A DNA stretch of 64,000 bases, taken from contig CAWBNB010000005.1 of NCBI GenBank assembly GCA_963789885.1, positions 124,001-188,000 on the forward strand, given 5' to 3'. Under the pieces are notes generated by a model. It searched no databases, had not been told where the DNA came from, and was given only the letters and a program-made list of their open reading frames with translations. Position 1 is the first letter of the stretch. Each line of letters begins with the position of its first letter. Made by a program: the position numbers and the translations under genes. Positions 16,132 through 25,363 of the stretch are shown here, piece by piece. This DNA is from DATEDA01 sp963789885 (GTDB lineage Bacteria; Pseudomonadota; Gammaproteobacteria; Burkholderiales; SG8-39).

Positions 16132-16546
16132 ATGAGCCCACCTCGTCGCAAGAAAGGACCGCTCGCGAAGGCGGTCGAACTGTCGATCGCAGCCCCCCAG
16201 GTCGTCGCCCTCCGGACCGCACGGCTGGCCGCGGACGGTCGGGACCACGCCGAATTGCTGCGGATGGGGACCGAGAAGGTCCAGGCGTTTCAGGAAGCAG
16301 CGATCGCGATCGGCTTCCAGCTCTGGCGGACGCAACGCGGAGTGGCCGCTGCTCGCGATGCGTCAGTGGTGGCTGTTCTGGCAGAACGCTTGGCGCTGGC
16401 ATCCGTTCGGGATGCTGCCGTCGCATCTGGCGACGCAGAGGATGCTCGGACGTTCGGCCGCCGCGGTTATCGATAAGGGCCTCGCGCCCGCGCATCGGCG
16501 GGTGCGAAGCAACCTGCGACGGCTTAGCCGGGCGAAGAAGCGCTGA
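16132..16546 (+). pseudogene. PHA granule-associated phasin, frameshifted
   Basis: The first frame reads KAVELSIAAPQVVALRTARL then HAELLRMGTEKVQAFQEAAI and AIGFQLWR. The second frame, entered near 16345, reads QWWLFWQNAWRWHPF and ends VIDKGLAPAHRRVRSNLRRL. Together these match the small (about 140-190 aa) phasins of Burkholderiales that coat polyhydroxyalkanoate granules, whose hallmark is a C-terminal KGLAPxHRRxxxNxRRL. A one-base indel near 16345 separates the halves. No strong ribosome site is seen. The gene is convergent with, and overlaps by 23 bp, the transglutaminase gene. It suggests the host stores PHA, though no PHA synthase is in the window. Confidence 0.75.
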
Positions 16547-17492
16547 CTCGGTCGACGGGCGAGGACTCGCCCGGACCGTCGGTGGATACCGCGAGCCCGT
16601 TGTCCACTGGCGGAAGATCCCCGACCCAGGGTCGTCGACGGCGCGGATCCACACCCGCGGCATGGTCGTTTTCACCGGGCCGAAGATGGTCGCGAACGCC
16701 ACGTCCGCGGCGTCGCGACCGGTGCCGAGGCGCAGCAGACCCGGTGCGCGGGGAGATGCGCGTTGAGTCGAAGACGTACCAGCGCCCGCCGAGGAAGCAC
16801 TCGGCGTACGCGTGGAAGTCCGGCGGACCGAGCGCCGGATCGGCGCCGTAGTCGAGCGCGCTCACGAAACGCGCCGGCACGTTCAATGCGCGGCACAGCG
16901 TAATGGCGAGGTGCGCGAAGTCGCGGCAGACGCCGATGCGATGCTCGTAGGTGTCGAGCGCGGTGGTGCTCGGATTGGAGGTGCCGACCTTGAACTCGGT
17001 GCGGTCGTGGACCCAGTCGCAGATCGCCTGGATCCGCGCGTACCCGGACTGCATCCCGCCGAACTCCTTGCGCGCGACAGTCGATATGGCGTCCGACTGG
17101 CAATACCTACTTGGCAGCAGGTAGGGAAGGGCTTCAGGCGGAAGATCCGCGATCGGCGTCTCACCGATCGTCGCGGGGTCCTGCAGGTGGTGGAACAGGT
17201 CGACTGTCGCCGCATATTTCACTTCCAACGCGCCCGCCGGCGACTGGAAGCGCAGGTAGCGGTTCGCCGTCGCCGCGTCGGATTCGACCGTCGGCGCGTC
17301 GAGGAGCGGCAGGCTGAACGCCATCTCCTCCGCCACGACGCGCTGCCGCAGCGTCTCCGCCGCGTGGATGTTGCAGATGAAATCGCTCGGACCGGCGACG
17401 TCGTAGTGAAGCCTGATCTCGAACTCGAGCCGGACCTTTCGATCCGGCTGGTCGGAAGGCGCCGCGTCGAGCTTGTTGTCTTCGCGCTGCAT
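16524..17492 (-). CDS. Transglutaminase-like protease-fold protein (C-terminal frameshift)
   Basis: A 322-residue frame with an N-terminal beta-rich domain (about 20-160, LEFEIRLHYDVAGPSDFICN) and a transglutaminase-like core (about 165-260). The catalytic triad is visible: Cys in HRIGVCRDFAHLAI, His in DFHAYAECFLGGRWYVFD, and Asp in FDSTR. After ISPRTG the frame changes. In the alternative frames GTGRDAADVAFATIFGP continues the family consensus, so one or two indels lie between about 16700 and 16750, and the last ~75 residues as written are probably wrong. Family members are often next to circularly permuted ATP-grasp or alpha-E genes; none is here. The substrate is unknown. Confidence 0.8.
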   Translation of the reverse strand: MQREDNKLDAAPSDQPDRKVRLEFEIRLHYDVAGPSDFICNIHAAETLRQRVVAEEMAFSLPLLDAPTVESDAATANRYLRFQSPAGALEVKYAATVDLFHHLQDPATIGETPIADLPPEALPYLLPSRYCQSDAISTVARKEFGGMQSGYARIQAICDWVHDRTEFKVGTSNPSTTALDTYEHRIGVCRDFAHLAITLCRALNVPARFVSALDYGADPALGPPDFHAYAECFLGGRWYVFDSTRISPRTGSAAPRHRSRRRGRGVRDHLRPGENDHAAGVDPRRRRPWVGDLPPVDNGLAVSTDGPGESSPVDRVSASSPG

Positions 17493-17606
17493 CGGTCAAC
17501 CCGGATTATCGGCGTTCTGGCGCACGCGCCAATCGGCCCGATCTGAAGCACGCCGCGTGCCCGCCCCCGCTCGGCGCTCGAGCGCCGATGCTATCCTCCC
17601 CGCGCC

Positions 17607-18191
17607 GTGATCGAGTTCCCCGTCCTCGCGTTCGTGAACCACCTGCTCGCCGCCGAACCCTGGGCGCGCGAGAAGCTCGCGCCGTTTGCCGGCAAGCGCG
17701 TACGCGTGAAGGCCCTACCGCTTCCCGACCTCGCATTCGTGGTCACCGCAGAGGGCACGCTCGACTCCGCCGCGGAGGGCGATCCCGACCTTACGGTCAC
17801 GCTCTCGCCGGCGGACCTGCCGCGCCTCCTCCAGGGGGACGACGCGGTGCTCCGGTCGATCGGATTCACCGGCGACGCGGAGCTCGCGGCCGCGCTGCAG
17901 TACCTCGCGCGGCACCTGCGCTGGGAGGTGGAGGAGGATCTGTCGCGCGTCGTCGGCGACGTCGCCGCGCACCGCATCGCGGGCACCGCGCGCGATTTCC
18001 TCGCCTGGCAGAAGGACGCGGGCGGGCGCCTCGCCGAGAACGTCGCCGAGTACCTCACCGAGGAGGCGACGATCCTCGCTCCGCCAGCGACGCTCGCGCG
18101 GTTCGGACGCGAGGTGGCCGATCTGGTTGACGCGCTCGAGCGCCTAGAGAAGCGCCTCGAGCGGATCGACGCGAAACTCCGCGCGCGTTGA
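17607..18191 (+). CDS. ubiJ: Ubiquinone biosynthesis accessory factor UbiJ (SCP2 domain)
   Basis: A 194-residue protein from GTG 17607. The N-terminal SCP2 sterol-carrier-like domain (about 10-110) includes NHLLAAEPWAREKLAPFAGK, then LTVTLSPADLPRLLQGD and RSIGFTGDAELAAALQYLAR. The C-terminus is a coiled coil (LVDALERLEKRLERIDAKL), as in UbiJ. UbiJ binds the hydrophobic ubiquinone intermediates and helps hold the Ubi complex with UbiK. It overlaps the next gene by TTGA and is followed by ubiB, but is separated from ubiE-Tim44 by the accessory region. Confidence 0.9.
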   Translation: MIEFPVLAFVNHLLAAEPWAREKLAPFAGKRVRVKALPLPDLAFVVTAEGTLDSAAEGDPDLTVTLSPADLPRLLQGDDAVLRSIGFTGDAELAAALQYLARHLRWEVEEDLSRVVGDVAAHRIAGTARDFLAWQKDAGGRLAENVAEYLTEEATILAPPATLARFGREVADLVDALERLEKRLERIDAKLRAR

Positions 18192-18838
18192 CGACCGCAC
18201 AACCACCGACGGCAGGCGAAACGCGCGAAGCGATCGCGCTCGCCGTCCTCGCCCTCCTCGCGCTCGTCGTCTCCGGCATCGGCCCGAACGATCGCGGTAC
18301 CTGGTGGCTCGAGGTCGCACCGGTACTGATCGCCGCGCCGCTCCTCTGGTACACGTGGCGTCCGTTCCGCCTCACGCCGCTCGTCTACCGCCTGATCTTC
18401 GTGCACGCGCTGATCCTGATGCTCGGCGGCCACTACACCTACGCCCACGTCCCCCTCGGCTTCTGGCTGCAGGATCTCCTCGACCTCGCGCGCAATCCGT
18501 ACGACCGCATCGGCCACTTCGCGCAGGGCTTCATCCCCGCCATGATCGCGCGCGAGATCCTGCTCCGCCGCTCGCCTCTCAAGCCCGGCAAGTGGACGTT
18601 CTTCATCGTGTGCTGCATCTGCCTCGCGATCAGCGCGTGCTACGAATTCGTCGAATGGTGGGCGGCGCTCATCCTCGGCCAGGGTGCGGAGGAGTTCCTC
18701 GGTACCCAGGGCGATCACTGGGACACGCAGTGGGACATGTTCATGGCGCTCGTCGGCGCGATCGCCGCGCAGCTCCTCCTTTCCGGGATCCACGACCGCC
18801 AGCTCGCGCGGCTGCTCGGCACCAAGCCCGGGCCATAA
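18188..18838 (+). CDS. DUF2238 membrane protein
   Basis: A 216-residue polytopic protein with about six hydrophobic helices (first AIALAVLALLALVVSGI). The DUF2238/YjdF-family core is visible: HYTYAHVPLGFWLQD, NPYDRIGHFAQGFIPAMIAR with conserved Asp and His, ACYEFVEWWAALILG, and GDHWDTQWDMFMALVGA. The function of the family is unknown. The TTG start at 18188 overlaps the ubiJ stop, so it is translated from the same message. It sits between ubiJ and ubiB, an addition to the usual cluster. Confidence 0.87.
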   Translation: MTTAQPPTAGETREAIALAVLALLALVVSGIGPNDRGTWWLEVAPVLIAAPLLWYTWRPFRLTPLVYRLIFVHALILMLGGHYTYAHVPLGFWLQDLLDLARNPYDRIGHFAQGFIPAMIAREILLRRSPLKPGKWTFFIVCCICLAISACYEFVEWWAALILGQGAEEFLGTQGDHWDTQWDMFMALVGAIAAQLLLSGIHDRQLARLLGTKPGP

Positions 18839-18845
18839 TCCGCGC

Positions 18846-20375
18846 GTGCGCCGCCTCGCCCGCCTAGCGAAGATCGTCTGGGTCGCGTTCCGGTTCGGCC
18901 TCGACGAGTTTCCGCTCGCCGGGGACCCGACCGGCCGCTGGCTGCGGCGCGCGCGCGCGCTCGATCTGTTCGGCCGCTATAGCGCCCCCCGCGCCGTGCG
19001 CCTCCGCCGCGCGCTCGAGACGCTCGGGCCGATCTTCGTCAAGTTCGGCCAGGTGCTCTCGACGCGGCGCGACCTCCTGCCCCAGGACATCGCCGACGAG
19101 CTCGCGAAGCTCCAGGACCGCGTGCCGCCGTTCCCGTCGGAGGTCGCGGTCGCCGAGATCGAGCGCGCGTTCGGCAAGCCGATCGGCGAGATCTTCGCGA
19201 GCTTCGACCGGGAGCCGATCGCGAGCGCGTCGATCGCGCAGGTGCACTTCGCGACGCTCCGCGACGGCCACCCGGCGGCGGTGAAGGTGCTGCGCCCGAA
19301 CATGCTGCCGGTCATCCACCGCGACCTCGAGCTCCTCGACGCCGCGGCCGGGCTCGTCGAGCGGACGTGGTCCCAGGGCCGGCGTCTCAAACCGCGCGAG
19401 GTGGTCGGCGAGTTCGCGAAGCACCTGCACGACGAGCTGGATCTCGTGCGCGAGGGCGCGAACGCGAGCCAGCTCCGGCGGAATTTCCTCCACTCGCCGC
19501 TCCTCATCGTCCCCGAGGTGTTCTGGGACTACACGCTGACCGGCGTGATGACGATGGAGCGGATGCACGGCACGCCGATCAGCCAGGTCGAGAGCCTGCG
19601 CGCGCAGGGCATCGACATCCCGAAGCTCGCCCGCGCCGGGGTCGAGATCTTCTTCAGCCAGGTGTTCCGCGACGGCTTCTTCCACGCCGACATGCACCCG
19701 GGCAACATCTTCGTCGCGGCGGACGGGCGCTACATCGCGCTCGACTTCGGCATCATGGGCACGCTCACCGACCGCGACAAGAACTACCTCGCGCAGAACT
19801 TCCTCGCATTCTTCAACCGCGACTACAAGCGCGTCGCGCAGGCGCACGTCGAGGCCGGCTGGGTGCCCCCGGGGACGCGGGTCGACGAGTTCGAGGCCGC
19901 GGTGCGCGCGGTGTGCGAGCCGGTCTTCGACCGGCCGCTGAAGGAGATCTCGTTCGGCCGCGTGCTGCTGCGGCTCTTCCAGACCGCACGCCGCTTCAAC
20001 CTCGAGGTGCAGCCGCAGCTCGTGATGCTGCAGAAGACACTCCTCAACATCGAGGGGCTCGGCCGGCAGCTCGACCCCGACCTGGACCTGTGGACGACGG
20101 CGAAGCCGTACCTCGAGCGCTGGATGCAGGAGCAGATCGGCTGGCGCGGCCTGGTCCGCACGATCGTGGCCGAGGCGCCCACCTGGGCGAACCTCCTGCC
20201 CCAGCTCCCCCGCCTCGCGCACCGCGCGCTCGCCGAGGACCGCCTGAAGCGCATCGAGGACCGTCTCGAGGCGCTCGTGCTCGAGGAGCGACGGCGCACC
20301 CGGACGCTGCGGGCGGTCGCCTGGCTGGTCGCGGCGTGCGCCGTAGCCGCATTCTGGCTCGCCCTGCGCGGCTGA
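18846..20375 (+). CDS. ubiB: Ubiquinone biosynthesis ATPase UbiB
   Basis: ADCK/ABC1-type atypical kinase-like ATPase required for coenzyme Q synthesis; it acts at the inner membrane to make intermediates accessible to the Ubi complex. Length is 509 aa from GTG 18846, 7 bp after the previous stop. Visible motifs are the family KxGQ helix in GPIFVKFGQVLSTRRDLLP, ASIAQVHFA, GFFHADMHPGNIFV (catalytic loop), and YIALDFGIMG (metal-binding DFG). Two C-terminal hydrophobic helices (VAWLVAACAVAAFWLAL) anchor it. An upstream in-frame extension lacks similarity and overlaps DUF2238, so the GTG is preferred. Confidence 0.97.
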   Translation: MRRLARLAKIVWVAFRFGLDEFPLAGDPTGRWLRRARALDLFGRYSAPRAVRLRRALETLGPIFVKFGQVLSTRRDLLPQDIADELAKLQDRVPPFPSEVAVAEIERAFGKPIGEIFASFDREPIASASIAQVHFATLRDGHPAAVKVLRPNMLPVIHRDLELLDAAAGLVERTWSQGRRLKPREVVGEFAKHLHDELDLVREGANASQLRRNFLHSPLLIVPEVFWDYTLTGVMTMERMHGTPISQVESLRAQGIDIPKLARAGVEIFFSQVFRDGFFHADMHPGNIFVAADGRYIALDFGIMGTLTDRDKNYLAQNFLAFFNRDYKRVAQAHVEAGWVPPGTRVDEFEAAVRAVCEPVFDRPLKEISFGRVLLRLFQTARRFNLEVQPQLVMLQKTLLNIEGLGRQLDPDLDLWTTAKPYLERWMQEQIGWRGLVRTIVAEAPTWANLLPQLPRLAHRALAEDRLKRIEDRLEALVLEERRRTRTLRAVAWLVAACAVAAFWLALRG

Positions 20376-20418
20376 AAGCTCGCCTCGCCCCCCGCCCCCC
20401 GGTAGAATCCGCCGCGCC

Positions 20419-21330
20419 ATGAGCGCAGTCCCCGAACCGCGTAACGAGGTCGACCGGCCGGTGATGCCGGTCTGGCTCGGCCAGCGCGAGCGCGGCAGCC
20501 GCTCGCTCATGGCGGTGACTCGCGTGGGTCACCCTGGCGCTCGGACGCGCGTTCGGGCGCCTGTTCCTGCCGCCGATCGCGCTCTACTTCGTGATGTTCG
20601 GGCCGCGCGCCCGTGCGGCCTCGGCGGGCTACCTCGGACGGATCTTCGGGCGGCCAGCGCGGCTCGCCGAGATCTACCGCCACTTCCACACCTTCGCGAG
20701 CGCGATCCACGATCGCGTGCTCCTGCTCGCCGGCCGCACCGACGTCTTCGACGTTTCGGTGCCGGCGAGCCGCGACTTCGACGCCGCGATCGGCGAGGGC
20801 CGCGGCTGCATCCTCCTCGGCGCCCACGTCGGCAGCTTCGAGGTGCTGCGCTCGGTCGGCGCGACCGGCGGGGCCTGAGGGTCCGGATGGTGATGGCAAC
20901 CGGCAACGCGACGCGCATCCAGAGCGTCTTCGGCCGCATCAACCCCGCGTCCGGCGACTGGATCATCCATATGGGCACGCCGACCGCGCTGCTCCGCGCG
21001 CGCGAGAGCCTCGAGCGCGGCGAAGTGGTCGGCATCCTCGCCGACCGGGTGTGGCGGAGCGAACGGACCACGACCGCGCCGTTTCTCGGGGCGCCTGCGC
21101 ACTTCCCGCTCGGCGCGTTCCGGGTCGCCGCAATGCTCGGCGCGCCGGTCGTGCTCGGCGTCGGGCTGTATCGCGACGGCAACCGCTACGACGTGCACTT
21201 CGAGCGGCTCGACCGCCCGGGCGACACCGCCGCCACGCTGCTCGAGCGCTATGTCGCGCGGCTCGAGCACTACTGCCGCCTCGCCCCGTACAACTGGTTC
21301 AACTTCTATGACTTCTGGAGCGAGGCCTAG
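20419..21330 (+). pseudogene. Lysophospholipid/lipid A-type acyltransferase, frameshifted
   Basis: The gene starts MSAVPEPRNEVDRP at ATG 20419. It changes frame near 20530 (WVTLALGRAFGRLFLPPIAL onward) and returns near 20873, giving GLRVRMVMATGNATRIQSVF and a complete C-terminus NWFNFYDFWSEA. The joined product of about 300 aa is an HtrB/LpxL-superfamily acyltransferase. The catalytic HxxxxE is visible in GAHVGSFEVLRS, and GILADRVW is the second conserved block. Related proteins acylate lipids in the inner membrane. Of the two frame changes one behaves as an insertion and one as a deletion, so the net frame is restored. It ends 10 bp before potA. Confidence 0.78.
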
Positions 21331-21339
21331 CCTCCGGCG

Positions 21340-22425
21340 ATGCCGCTGCTCGAAATCCGGAACGTCACGCGCCGCTTCGGCGCGCTCGCCGCGGTCGACG
21401 ACGTCAGCCTGTCGGTGGAGGCGGGCGAGTTCTTCACGCTGCTCGGACCGTCCGGCTGCGGCAAGACGACGCTGCTGCGGATGATCGCGGGCTTCGACCT
21501 GCCGGATGCGGGCGCGATCCTGCTCGACGGCCGCGACATGGCCGACACCCCGCCGGAGAAGCGGCCGATCCACACCGTCTTCCAGAGCTACGCGCTGTTC
21601 CCGCACATGACCGTCGCGCAGAACGTCGCGTTCCCGCTCAAGATGGCGGGTCGGACGCCCGACGAGATTGCCGTCCGCGTGAAGGAGGCGCTCGCGGAGG
21701 TGCATCTCGAGGAGAAAGGCGGACAGTATCCGCACGAGCTGTCGGGCGGGCAGAAGCAGCGCGTCGCGCTCGCGCGCGCGCTCGTGAACCGGCCACGGCT
21801 CCTCCTTCTCGACGAGCCGCTCGGCGCGCTCGACGCCAAGCTGCGCGTGGAGATGCAGATCGAGCTGATCGAGCTGCAGCGCGACGTCGGGATCACGTTC
21901 GTGTTCGTCACCCACGCCCAGCCCGAAGCGCTCGCGCTGTCCCACCGCATCGCAGTCATGAACGCCGGGCGGATCGAGCAGCTCGACGAGCCGTCGCGTC
22001 TCTATGGGTTCCCGAAGAACCGCTTCGTCGCCAACTTCATCGGCAAGTGCAACATGCTCGACGCCGCCGTGGTGGACATCGTCCCGGCCGGGCTGCGGCT
22101 CGCCGCCAGAGGCCTCGGCGAGCTCGCCGCGCCCGCGGTCGAGGGCGCGCGCGCCGGCGAGCCCGGGGTTTTTGCGATCCGGCCGGAGCAGGTGCGCATC
22201 CAGGCGCCGGACGCGCCACCCGAGCTGGAGAATCACTTCGCGGGGAAGGTCCGCGACTTCCTCTACGTCGGCGACGTGACGACCTACGTCGTCGAGCTGG
22301 CGAACGGCACGCGCATCGAAGCGCTGCTCGCCAACTCCGCACCCGGCCGCGCACGCTTCTTCGACGTCGGCGAGCCGGTGCGGGTCGCGTGGCGCGGCGA
22401 CGCCGGCGTGTTTCTCCGCGACTGA
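21340..22425 (+). CDS. potA: Polyamine ABC transporter ATPase (PotA-like)
   Basis: A 361-residue ABC ATPase. Walker A is GPSGCGKTT, the Q-loop lies in TVFQSYALFPHMTV, the signature is LSGGQKQR, Walker B is LLLLDEPLGALD, and the H-loop is FVTHAQPEALALS. The family usually has THDQEEAL there, so two residues next to the switch His differ. A C-terminal TOBE domain (about 285-361, VFAIRPEQVRI) matches the PotA type. It is the first of four consecutive genes encoding ATPase, two permeases and a binding protein in the potABCD order. Substrate (spermidine or putrescine) is inferred from family and gene order. Confidence 0.93.
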   Translation: MPLLEIRNVTRRFGALAAVDDVSLSVEAGEFFTLLGPSGCGKTTLLRMIAGFDLPDAGAILLDGRDMADTPPEKRPIHTVFQSYALFPHMTVAQNVAFPLKMAGRTPDEIAVRVKEALAEVHLEEKGGQYPHELSGGQKQRVALARALVNRPRLLLLDEPLGALDAKLRVEMQIELIELQRDVGITFVFVTHAQPEALALSHRIAVMNAGRIEQLDEPSRLYGFPKNRFVANFIGKCNMLDAAVVDIVPAGLRLAARGLGELAAPAVEGARAGEPGVFAIRPEQVRIQAPDAPPELENHFAGKVRDFLYVGDVTTYVVELANGTRIEALLANSAPGRARFFDVGEPVRVAWRGDAGVFLRD

Positions 22426-22431
22426 CCCGCG

Positions 22432-23271
22432 ATGGCGCAAGCCCGCGGCGACAGGCTCCAGCGCCGGCTCGTCGGCGGACCGCCGGCCGTCTTCCTGGTC
22501 GTCTTCTTCCTCGTGCCGGCGCTGATCATGGTGATCGCGTCGTTCCGCTACCCGGGCGAGTTCGGCGGTCTCGCACCGCTTTTCCCTGCGGCGCCCGGCG
22601 AGGAGGGCGGCCTGACGATCGAGAACTATCGGGTGTTCTTCAGCGATCGCATCTACTTCGAGATCTTCCTGAAATCGTTCGGCGTCGCCGCGCTGACGAC
22701 GCTCATCTGCCTCGCCATGGCCTACCCGCTCGCGCTGCTGATCGCGCGCAGCCCGAAGCGCCACCGCGACCTGATGGTGCTGCTCTGCGTCCTGCCGTTC
22801 GCGTCGAACTTCCTGGTGCGCGTCTACGCCTGGATGATCATGCTCGGGCCGTTCGACCTCCTGTTCTCGAAGTTCGCGGTGCTCGCCGCGATGGTCTACG
22901 TCCACCTGCCGTTCATGATCCTGCCGCTCTACACCAACCTCGAGAAGCACGACCCGACGCTGCTCGACGCCGCGCAGGACCTCGGCGCGAACGGCTGGGC
23001 ACGGTTCTGGCGCGTCACGTTTCCGCTCTCGCTGCCCGGCGTGTTCGCCGGCTCGGCGCTCGTGTTCATCCCGGTGCTCGGCATGTTCGCGATCCCGGAG
23101 ATCCTCGGCGGCATCGGCGACTGGCTGGTCGGCAACATGATCAAGGAGTCGTTCCTGGGCGTCCGCGACTGGCCGTTCGGCTCGATGCTCTCGCTCATGC
23201 TGACCGTGTGCGTGCTCGCGATCGCCGGGCTCGCCGCCTGGCTCGCGCGGGGCACCGTCGCCCGTGCGTAA
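22432..23271 (+). CDS. potB: Polyamine ABC transporter permease (PotB-like)
   Basis: A 279-residue inner-membrane permease with six predicted helices (first VFLVVFFLVPALIMVIASF). The cytoplasmic EAA loop is recognisable in LLDAAQDLGANGWARFWRVT, followed by FPLSLPGVFAGSALVFIPVLG. The N-terminal GLTIENYRVFFSDRIYFEIF region is typical of PotB. It begins 6 bp after potA and overlaps potC by 8 bp, so the two channel subunits are translated together and likely form the heterodimeric channel. Confidence 0.93.
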   Translation: MAQARGDRLQRRLVGGPPAVFLVVFFLVPALIMVIASFRYPGEFGGLAPLFPAAPGEEGGLTIENYRVFFSDRIYFEIFLKSFGVAALTTLICLAMAYPLALLIARSPKRHRDLMVLLCVLPFASNFLVRVYAWMIMLGPFDLLFSKFAVLAAMVYVHLPFMILPLYTNLEKHDPTLLDAAQDLGANGWARFWRVTFPLSLPGVFAGSALVFIPVLGMFAIPEILGGIGDWLVGNMIKESFLGVRDWPFGSMLSLMLTVCVLAIAGLAAWLARGTVARA

Positions 23272-24217
23272 GCTCGCGCTCGCGCTGGAAGCAGTCGCGA
23301 TCCTCGCGCTCTTCGGGTGCTTCTTCGCGGGTGCCGCGCGCTACACGGTGCTCGGCATCGCGCTCGCGCTGCTCGCCGCTGCCGCCGCGCTCGGCTGGCG
23401 CGGGACGCGCCGCTCGCTCCCCGCGTTCTGGCTCTGGTTCGCGAGCCTGCTCGCGTACGCCTTCCTGTACATCCCGCTCGCGATCGTCGTCATCTTCTCG
23501 TTCAACGACTCGAAGCTGAACGCCGAGTGGGTCGGGTTCACCCTCGACTGGTACCGGCGCCTCGCCGCCGACGAGAGCATGCTGGGGGCGGCGTTCAACT
23601 CGCTCTCGATCGCGCTCGTCGCCTCCGGGGCGGCGACCGTGCTCGGCACCATGGCCGGGATCGCGATGCACCGCTTCCGGTCGAAGCTGCTGCCGTTCCT
23701 CGTCTTCACGCCGGTCGCGATGCCCGAGATCTTGCTCGGCGTGTCGCTCCTCATCTTCTTCCTCAACGTCGCTCAGCCGGCGCTCGCGGCGGTCGGCGTC
23801 GAGTTCGATCTCGGGCTCGGAACCGTCGTGCTCGCCCACATCACGTTCTCGATCGGCTTCGTCGCGATCATCGTCCGGGCGCGGCTCGCCGGCCTGGACG
23901 ACTCGATCTTCGAGGCGGCACGCGACCTCGGTGCGACGCCATGGCAGACGTTCCGCATGGTGACCTGGCCGCTCATCCTGCCGGGCGTGGTCGCCGGGGG
24001 GCTGATGGCGTTTACGCTGTCGATCGACGACTTCGTCATCACCTTCTTCACCGCCGGCGTCGGCACCAAGACCCTGCCGCTCGAGATCTACACCATGATC
24101 AAGGTCGCGGTGACGCCGGAAGTGAACGCGGTCTCGGCGCTCCTCATGCTGCTCACGTTGGCGATGATCGTGATCGCCGGACGGGTGGCGCCCGACGCGT
24201 TGCGCGCCAAGGGTTGA
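23264..24217 (+). CDS. potC: Polyamine ABC transporter permease (PotC-like)
   Basis: A 317-residue permease from GTG 23264. An N-terminal hydrophobic extension (about 1-60) precedes the PotC core: YIPLAIVVIFSFNDSKLNAE, TLDWYRRLAADESMLGAAF, and the EAA loop FEAARDLGATPWQTFRMVTW. It ends with the SIDDFVITFFTAG helix pair characteristic of PotC. The extension of about 60 residues is longer than in most PotC proteins and encodes two extra membrane helices. It overlaps potB and is 3 bp from potD. Confidence 0.93.
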   Translation: MRKLALALEAVAILALFGCFFAGAARYTVLGIALALLAAAAALGWRGTRRSLPAFWLWFASLLAYAFLYIPLAIVVIFSFNDSKLNAEWVGFTLDWYRRLAADESMLGAAFNSLSIALVASGAATVLGTMAGIAMHRFRSKLLPFLVFTPVAMPEILLGVSLLIFFLNVAQPALAAVGVEFDLGLGTVVLAHITFSIGFVAIIVRARLAGLDDSIFEAARDLGATPWQTFRMVTWPLILPGVVAGGLMAFTLSIDDFVITFFTAGVGTKTLPLEIYTMIKVAVTPEVNAVSALLMLLTLAMIVIAGRVAPDALRAKG

Positions 24218-24220
24218 GGC

Positions 24221-25282
24221 GTGCGGCGGATCGTCTGTGCGCTTCTCCTCGCGGCCGTGCCGGGCTGGGCGCTCGCGCAAGGGGTGCTGCGCCTCTTCAA
24301 CTGGAACAACTACATCACCGAGGCCTCGGTGAAGGCGTTCGAGGCGCGATGCCGATGCCGCCTCGCGCAGGACTACTACTCCGACAACGAGGAGATGCTC
24401 GCCAAGCTCGCGGCGGGCGCCACCGGCTACGACCTGATCGTGCCGACCGGCAACGCCGTGCAGGCGCTGATCGCGTCGGGGCAGCTCCAGCCGCTCGACC
24501 CCGCCCGGATCCCGAACCTGAAGAACATCAAGCCGGAGTTCCTCGACCAGTGGTTCGACCCCGGCAACCGCTACTCGGTGCCGTACGCGTACTCGCTGAC
24601 GATCCTCGGCTACAACGCCGAGCGCATGCGCTCGCTCGACATCCCGACCGACACCTGGGCGGCGATCTTCGAGCCGAAGTATCTCGAGCGCATCAAAGGC
24701 AAGGTGACGGTGCTCGACAGCCAGCGCGAGCTCTTCGCGGCTGCGCTGATCTATCTCGGTCACCCGGCCAACGACGCGGACGAGGACCACCTCAAGGCGG
24801 CGCGCGACCTCATCCTGCGGGCGAAGCCCTACTGGGCGGCGTTCAACGCCGGCAGCTACTTCAAGGAGCTCGCGATCGGCAACATCTGGCTCGCGCACGG
24901 CTATTCGAACGACTTCTTCACCGCGCAGCAGGACGCGCGCGCCGCCGGACGCAAGTTCACCATCGGCTTCACGACGCCGAAGGAGGGCGCGGTCTTCGCG
25001 CTCGACAACCTGGTCATGCACAGGACCGGACGCGAGCCCCGTCTCGCCTACGAGTTCATCAATTTCTGGCTCGAGGGCAAGGCATCCGCCGAGATCACGA
25101 ACACCATCGGTGCGGGCAACCCGAACCGCGTGGCGATGCAATGGATCAAACCCGAGATCGCGAACAACCCGAACATCTTCCCGGACCCCGAGCAGTTCAA
25201 GCGCCTGCAATCGCTGAAGGACTACGACCGCAAGACCAGGCGCCTGCTCAATCGCCTCTGGGTCGAAGTGAAGGTGCGTTGA
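24221..25282 (+). CDS. potD: Polyamine-binding periplasmic protein (PotD-like)
   Basis: A 353-residue solute-binding protein from GTG 24221, with signal peptide RRIVCALLLAAVPGWALAQG. The mature start LRLFNWNNYITEASVKAFEA is the PotD/PotF hallmark. YDLIVPTGNAVQALIASGQL and VPYAYSLTILGYNAERM are further family segments, and IWLAHGYSNDFF is near the ligand pocket. It is the last gene of the importer operon. Which polyamine is bound cannot be told from the sequence alone. Confidence 0.93.
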   Translation: MRRIVCALLLAAVPGWALAQGVLRLFNWNNYITEASVKAFEARCRCRLAQDYYSDNEEMLAKLAAGATGYDLIVPTGNAVQALIASGQLQPLDPARIPNLKNIKPEFLDQWFDPGNRYSVPYAYSLTILGYNAERMRSLDIPTDTWAAIFEPKYLERIKGKVTVLDSQRELFAAALIYLGHPANDADEDHLKAARDLILRAKPYWAAFNAGSYFKELAIGNIWLAHGYSNDFFTAQQDARAAGRKFTIGFTTPKEGAVFALDNLVMHRTGREPRLAYEFINFWLEGKASAEITNTIGAGNPNRVAMQWIKPEIANNPNIFPDPEQFKRLQSLKDYDRKTRRLLNRLWVEVKVR

Positions 25283-25363
25283 CCCGAGGCGTCGCGCGCT
25301 CGCTCGCCGCTCGTATACTTCACCCACGCCGCATCACGCGGTGCGCCGTATCGGAGGAACGCC

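Noticed and set aside
20674..25327. Very long minus-strand frames opposite the acyltransferase and pot genes
   Set aside because: Composition is dominated by Arg, Asp, His and Glu, a typical antisense shadow of GC-rich genes, and the plus strand carries clear transporter genes.
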